Source: Accumulibacter sp036625275 (GTDB lineage Bacteria; Pseudomonadota; Gammaproteobacteria; Burkholderiales; Rhodocyclaceae). From it: a stretch of DNA of 64,000 nucleotides. Position numbers and translations under genes: made by a program. A model generated the notes under the pieces. It was not told the origin of the DNA and did no database searches. It was given only the letters and a program-made list of their open reading frames with translations. Positions 60,704-64,000 of the stretch are shown piece after piece. The DNA lies in NCBI RefSeq assembly GCF_036625275.1, contig NZ_JAZKUD010000005.1, forward strand, positions 1-64,000, given 5' to 3'. Every line of letters begins with the position of its first letter. Positions within the stretch are counted from its first letter, which is position 1.

Positions 60704-61338
60704 CAGGCGGCGTCGGCCTCGGCTTTCGCCGCCGCTTCGGTGGCTGCGCGACCGGCGGCGAAAGCGCGCTGGTTGAGTTCGACGAGTGCCGCTTTCTTGT
60801 GCGCAAAACGCTGGAGGATGCAGCCCTCGAGGACCTCGGCCGGAAAGGGCAGGTAGTCCGAGATGGCGCCGAGCATGACCGTATTGCCCAGCCGGATGTC
60901 GCCGAGTTCCTGGGCAATCTGTGAAGCGTCGAAGGAGAAGACCTGTGTTCCGGCGGCACGCATTGCGGTCACCGGATCGTCCGGGTAATCGTAGAGACCC
61001 AGCTCGACGATCGGGGGCACCAAGCGGCCGGAGTTCATCAGCACCAACCCGTCGGGACGCAGCATGTGGCGCCAGCGCATCGCTTCGGCGGCTTCGAAAC
61101 CCAGCAGGACATCGGCGGTGCCGGGCGTGATCTGCGGCGACAACACCTTTGCACCAAAGCGCAGGTGCGACGAGACCACGCCGCCGCGCTGCGCCATGCC
61201 GGCGACTTCGGTTTTCTTGACATCATGGCCGAGCGCGATCGCCGCTTCGGCAAGGATCTCGGTGGCGGTCATCACCCCTTGGCCACCGGTGCCGACGACG
61301 AGAATGTTGGTGGTGGTGAAGCGGTTCGTTTCAGACAT
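60703..61338 (-). CDS. iorB: indolepyruvate:ferredoxin oxidoreductase beta subunit
   Basis: The 211-residue subunit has the gamma-domain fold of 2-oxoacid:ferredoxin oxidoreductases: ILVVGTGGQGVMTATEILAEA at the N-terminus, AGMAQRGGVVSSHLRFG and ADVLLGFEAAEAMRW, then GNTVMLGAISDYLPFP. With IorA it oxidatively decarboxylates aryl pyruvates (from Trp, Phe, Tyr) to aryl-acetyl-CoA, reducing ferredoxin. Its ATG overlaps the iorA stop by 8 bp; the frame to 61566 lies in iorA. The acidic/Ala-rich C-terminus (AAAKAEADAA) is unusual but short. Confidence 0.9.
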   Translation of the reverse strand: MSETNRFTTTNILVVGTGGQGVMTATEILAEAAIALGHDVKKTEVAGMAQRGGVVSSHLRFGAKVLSPQITPGTADVLLGFEAAEAMRWRHMLRPDGLVLMNSGRLVPPIVELGLYDYPDDPVTAMRAAGTQVFSFDASQIAQELGDIRLGNTVMLGAISDYLPFPAEVLEGCILQRFAHKKAALVELNQRAFAAGRAATEAAAKAEADAA

Positions 61339-63241
61339 CTTGAGGAGATCCCGCCAGCTCGCTGCCCTTCCTGACGACCTTGATCGGCGTCGCCAGGGCA
61401 TCGACATGCACGATCGCATCGGGTGCACAGGGCTGGAGGCACAGGCCGCAGCCGGTACAGGCAGCACTTTCGATGCGCACGAAAGCGAGATCGACTTCGC
61501 GTCCGCTGGCCTTCCTGACCCGGTCTCGACGCGTGACATGGATTGCCGGGCAACCGACATCGACACAGTTGCCGCAACCCGTGCACTTGTCGTCGATCAC
61601 CCGGTATGGCCTGAGTGCGTGGTAGTCCTTGATCAGTACACAGGGCTGGTTGGTGATGATGACCGAGGGCTCGGGAATTTTTGTCTCTGCACGCAGGGTC
61701 CGCAGCAACACCGGCAATTGGTAGGCATCGAGCACATGCACACGTTCTGCCCGTACTCCGAGGGCCTTGACCAGCGTGGCGAAATCGACGCGCGGAGCTT
61801 CTGCGCCATGGATGTCGCGGCCACTGCCGGGATTGTCCTGCCCGCCGGTCATGCCGATGGCTCGGTTGTCGAGTAACAGGACGGTGACGTTGCCACGGTT
61901 GTAGACGATGTCCAGCAGGCCCTGCATGCCCATGTGCAGGAAGGTCGAATCGCCGATCACGGCCACGATCTTCTGGTCCTTCTCGACCTCGCTGCGCCCT
62001 TTGTCGAGGCCCAGCGCCATGCCCATCGAAGCGCCCATCGAGATGCACACGTCGAGCGCGTTCCATGGTTGGCCGAAGCCCAGCGTGTAGCAGCCGATGT
62101 CGCCCGAAATGGTGACATTGCGCAACTGCGAAAGCGTGTAGTAGACACCCAGGTGCGGGCATGCGACGCACATCGTCGGCGGTCGGGGAAAGACCCTCAT
62201 CGGCACCGCCTTTGCCTGTTCGGATACCGGCTTGCCAAGCAGGCGGGCGACTGCCGGCTTAAGCACCTGCGGCGACAGTTCACCGATCAGCGGCAGAAAA
62301 TCCTTGCCGCTGACGATTATTCCCTGCGCCTTGAGTTCGGTCTCGATCAGGGGCTCGACCTCTTCGACGACCAGCAGTTGTTCGCACTCAAGAGCGAAGC
62401 GGCGCAGAAGGTCAAAAGGCAGCGGGAAGGTGAAGCCAAGTTTGCAAACCGGCGCGTCGGGGAAGCTCTCGCGCACATGCATGTAGGCCGGACCGGAGGT
62501 GATGAAGCCGACGCGGCGATCGCTGCCCGGTTCAATGACGTTGAGCGCGGAGTTTTCGGCCTCGGCGCGCAACCGGCGTTCGCGTTCGAACATCAGCGGC
62601 AGACGCCGACTGGCACCGCTCGGCACCATCACCCAGCGGTTGACGTCCTTGGTAAACCCGGCGACCGCACGTTCATTGCGCTCACCCATGCTGACCAGTC
62701 CTTTGACGTGACAGATGCGGGTCGTCAGACGCAGGATCACGGGGACCTCAAAGCGCTCCGAGAGTTCGAAGGCGGCCAGCGTGAAATCATGCGCTTCCTG
62801 CGAGTCGGCCGGTTCGAGCAGGGGGACATGCGCAAAACGGCCCCAGTAGCGCGAATCCTGTTCGTTCTGCGACGACGAGAGTCCAACGTCGTCGGCGATC
62901 GCGATCACCAGACCCGCCGTGACGCCGGTCAGCGTCATTGTCATCAGGGCATCGGAAGCGACGTTCATGCCGACATGCTTCATCGCACAGAAGCTGCGCG
63001 AACCCGCCATGGTGGCGCCGAAGGCCACTTCGAGAGACACTTTCTCGTTGACCGACCACTCGGTGTAGATATCCGGATACGTCGCCACATATTCGAGCAT
63101 CTCGGTCGCAGGGGTTCCCGGATAGGCTGCCGCCACCCGTACCCCGGCCTCCCACACGGCCCGCGCCACCGCTTCGTTGCCCGACATCAGCCGCCGCCTG
63201 GTTGCCTCGGGTGGGGAGGATATTGCTGCTGCGATGCTCAT
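61331..63241 (-). CDS. iorA: indolepyruvate:ferredoxin oxidoreductase alpha subunit
   Basis: The 636-residue subunit has the pyrimidine-binding domain (LMSGNEAVARAVWEAGVRVA, GTPATEMLEYVATYPDIY), a central domain with PRPPTMCVACPHLGVYYTL, the TPP-binding GDIGCYTLGFGQPWNALD and GDSTFLHMGMQGLLDIVYN, and two C-terminal 4Fe-4S clusters (CTGCGNCVDVGCP and CTGCGLCLQPCAPDAI). It is the TPP/Fe-S core of the enzyme. AAGGAG lies 9 nt before the ATG. The enzyme type is oxygen-sensitive, which fits an anaerobic or facultative life and a possible FNR-like control site upstream. Confidence 0.94.
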   Translation of the reverse strand: MSIAAAISSPPEATRRRLMSGNEAVARAVWEAGVRVAAAYPGTPATEMLEYVATYPDIYTEWSVNEKVSLEVAFGATMAGSRSFCAMKHVGMNVASDALMTMTLTGVTAGLVIAIADDVGLSSSQNEQDSRYWGRFAHVPLLEPADSQEAHDFTLAAFELSERFEVPVILRLTTRICHVKGLVSMGERNERAVAGFTKDVNRWVMVPSGASRRLPLMFERERRLRAEAENSALNVIEPGSDRRVGFITSGPAYMHVRESFPDAPVCKLGFTFPLPFDLLRRFALECEQLLVVEEVEPLIETELKAQGIIVSGKDFLPLIGELSPQVLKPAVARLLGKPVSEQAKAVPMRVFPRPPTMCVACPHLGVYYTLSQLRNVTISGDIGCYTLGFGQPWNALDVCISMGASMGMALGLDKGRSEVEKDQKIVAVIGDSTFLHMGMQGLLDIVYNRGNVTVLLLDNRAIGMTGGQDNPGSGRDIHGAEAPRVDFATLVKALGVRAERVHVLDAYQLPVLLRTLRAETKIPEPSVIITNQPCVLIKDYHALRPYRVIDDKCTGCGNCVDVGCPAIHVTRRDRVRKASGREVDLAFVRIESAACTGCGLCLQPCAPDAIVHVDALATPIKVVRKGSELAGSPQDV

Positions 63242-63562
63242 TGCTTCTTTCTCCTTGCATAGAAAACATTCCCGGGAACAGCCTAAACCTTAGCAGCTCA
63301 AGGGGCCGTTCGGGGTGACCTAGATCAATTATTATGATGCGCATCGCGATTCCGGGTGTTCTGCCGAGCGGTGTGATGGACATGAAATCACTTCCGATCG
63401 GATTGACCGGGCTACCGACTTGTGATGTAATCCGGCTTCCTGTCGATACGCTAGACGGTTCCGGAATCTGATCGTCTCGATCCGTGTAGCGACAGCTGAC
63501 TCCTGCTGCGGCCTGAGTGGTCAAGCGGAGTGGTCAAGATCTCGCGATGCCTTCATCGCTCT
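63242..63562. other. intergenic region between iorA and tRNA-Val
   Basis: No gene is visible. It should hold the iorA promoter (minus strand) and the tRNA-Val promoter (plus strand); neither shows a consensus box pair. The region contains a possible FNR-type site (63315-63328) and an 11-bp direct repeat GAGTGGTCAAG near 63514-63537. Confidence 0.5.
63315..63328 (-). promoter_or_regulatory. possible FNR/CRP-family site upstream of iorAB
   Basis: On the minus strand TTGATCTAGGTCAC fits TTGAT-N4-ATCAA with one perfect half (TTGAT) and a diverged half (GTCAC), 8 of 10 conserved positions. It stands about 75 bp before the iorA start, a usual distance for activation. The inner CTAG is palindromic. 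Weak evidence on sequence alone. Confidence 0.35.
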
Positions 63563-63637
63563 GGGCGATTAACTCAGTGGTAGAGTGCCACCTTCACACG
63601 GTGGAAGTCAGTGGTTCGAACCCACTATCGCCCACCA
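63563..63637 (+). tRNA. tRNA-Val(CAC)
   Basis: GGGCGATTAACTCAGTGGTA opens the gene; the anticodon loop TTCACAC carries CAC; the T-arm is GTGGTTCGAACCCAC; acceptor ATCGCCC, discriminator A and CCA encoded. The acceptor stem is fully paired (7 bp). It is 75 nt long with CCA. Confidence 0.95.
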
Positions 63638-63704
63638 GAAAAACCAGATTAGATCATCGGTGGCGCGGCGGCATGCAGCGCCTGAGACGGCCAGCCTTCG
63701 TTGC

Positions 63705-64000
63705 TCAGTCCGGCGCCGGGTCGAGCGCATTGATGATCGGCGTCAATGCGTCGACCGGGTAGCGCAAGGGAACCATGGTGTCGCCGATGCGGGTGAAGAC
63801 GCCGACCTGATCGGGATTGGCGCTGAACAGCACATGGTGGTTGGCAATGCCATCGACGTTGAGCCACAAGGTATTCTCACGGTCGATCGGTGTATGGCCA
63901 ACGATCAAGGGAGTTTCCGGGCTCACTCGCAGGCATTGGCGAAAGCGTTTGACATCGCGTCGGTGATAGCCCTGTGGCCGGTTCGACCGCTGCAGGCGGT
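63705..64000 (-). CDS. metallophosphoesterase-like protein, 5' end beyond the window
   Basis: The frame is open from the window edge (GYHRRDVKRFRQCLR) to the stop at 63705, giving at least 97 residues. PLIVGHTPIDRENTLWLN contains the GHTP motif that supplies metal-binding His in calcineurin-like phosphoesterases (SerThr-phosphatase/ApaH type), and VDGIANHHVLFSA follows as the last strands. The N-terminal metal motifs (DxH, GD, GNHD) lie outside, so activity cannot be judged. An internal GTG in the frame at 63926 is not the start. Confidence 0.6.
   Translation of the reverse strand, partial: RLQRSNRPQGYHRRDVKRFRQCLRVSPETPLIVGHTPIDRENTLWLNVDGIANHHVLFSANPDQVGVFTRIGDTMVPLRYPVDALTPIINALDPAPD

Noticed and set aside
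1..64000. CRISPR array, prophage, rRNA operon
   Set aside because: No regularly spaced repeats, phage structural genes or rRNA sequence were seen on either strand.

Overview
The window looks like chromosome of a GC-rich betaproteobacterium of the Rhodocyclales / 'Candidatus Accumulibacter' type. This is an inference from gene content: paired cyanophycin synthetases next to an ABC transporter and a DUF1854 protein, an acetate/succinate permease, a SapC protein, an indolepyruvate:ferredoxin oxidoreductase, several cache-type sensors and a c-di-GMP riboswitch. No rRNA or other decisive marker is present. The left and right edges cut through other loci; the right edge truncates a metallophosphoesterase.

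Layout. 1-6.2 kb: a minus-strand Rhs locus. It holds a long Rhs gene broken by an amber codon and a frameshift, then a second Rhs ORF with its own signal peptide, four Ig-like repeats, the Rhs core end and a cysteine-peptidase-like tip, then a small lipoprotein that may be the immunity partner. 6.5-16.8 kb: mostly housekeeping genes (chalcone-isomerase-like protein, ogt, xerD, sapC, rmuC, a cache protein, satP-like permease, rep, cytochrome c, FkbM methyltransferase). 16.9-17.2 kb: tRNA-Gly and tRNA-Cys behind a perfect sigma-70 promoter. 17.8-25.5 kb: cyanophycin operon. 25.6-27.6 kb: FapA/DUF342 protein. 27.8-35.9 kb: a chemosensory cluster (MCP, CheY, STAS, CheA, cache MCP, CheW, CheB; no CheR) whose first gene sits behind a GEMM-I c-di-GMP riboswitch. 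35.9-39.0 kb: an AT-richer island with a decayed IS630 element, an attC-like hairpin and a type II restriction-modification pair. 39.2-42.9 kb: an RluF-like pseudouridine synthase, an HDOD protein and a membrane spermidine-synthase-like protein. 43.0-49.8 kb: a cyclase-PilZ fusion, a beta-propeller protein, a methyltransferase, an ABC exporter, a MAPEG protein, an RDD protein and a BPSS1780-type membrane protein. 49.9-56.5 kb: a MoxR/DUF58/DUF4350/DUF4129/SpoIIM operon led by a trypsin-like protease. 56.7-64.0 kb: a Cys-rich miniprotein, a large secreted alpha/alpha-toroid-like protein, an ADP-ribosylglycohydrolase, iorAB, tRNA-Val and the truncated phosphoesterase.

How it fits together. The cyanophycin genes would make and manage an Asp/Arg storage polymer, alongside uptake of short-chain acids (satP) and anaerobic-type oxidation of aryl pyruvates (iorAB, with a possible FNR-like site upstream). 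The chemosensory operon, its riboswitch, the cyclase-PilZ fusion and the HDOD protein point to strong second-messenger control. A repeat of about 155 bp in two inverted copies plus one remnant, and a short repeat of about 30 bp, are scattered in intergenic spaces. The strongest candidates for something undescribed are the split Rhs gene with a Sec-dependent Ig/Rhs-core/peptidase tip plus lipoprotein, and the riboswitch-led CheR-less chemosensory cluster.
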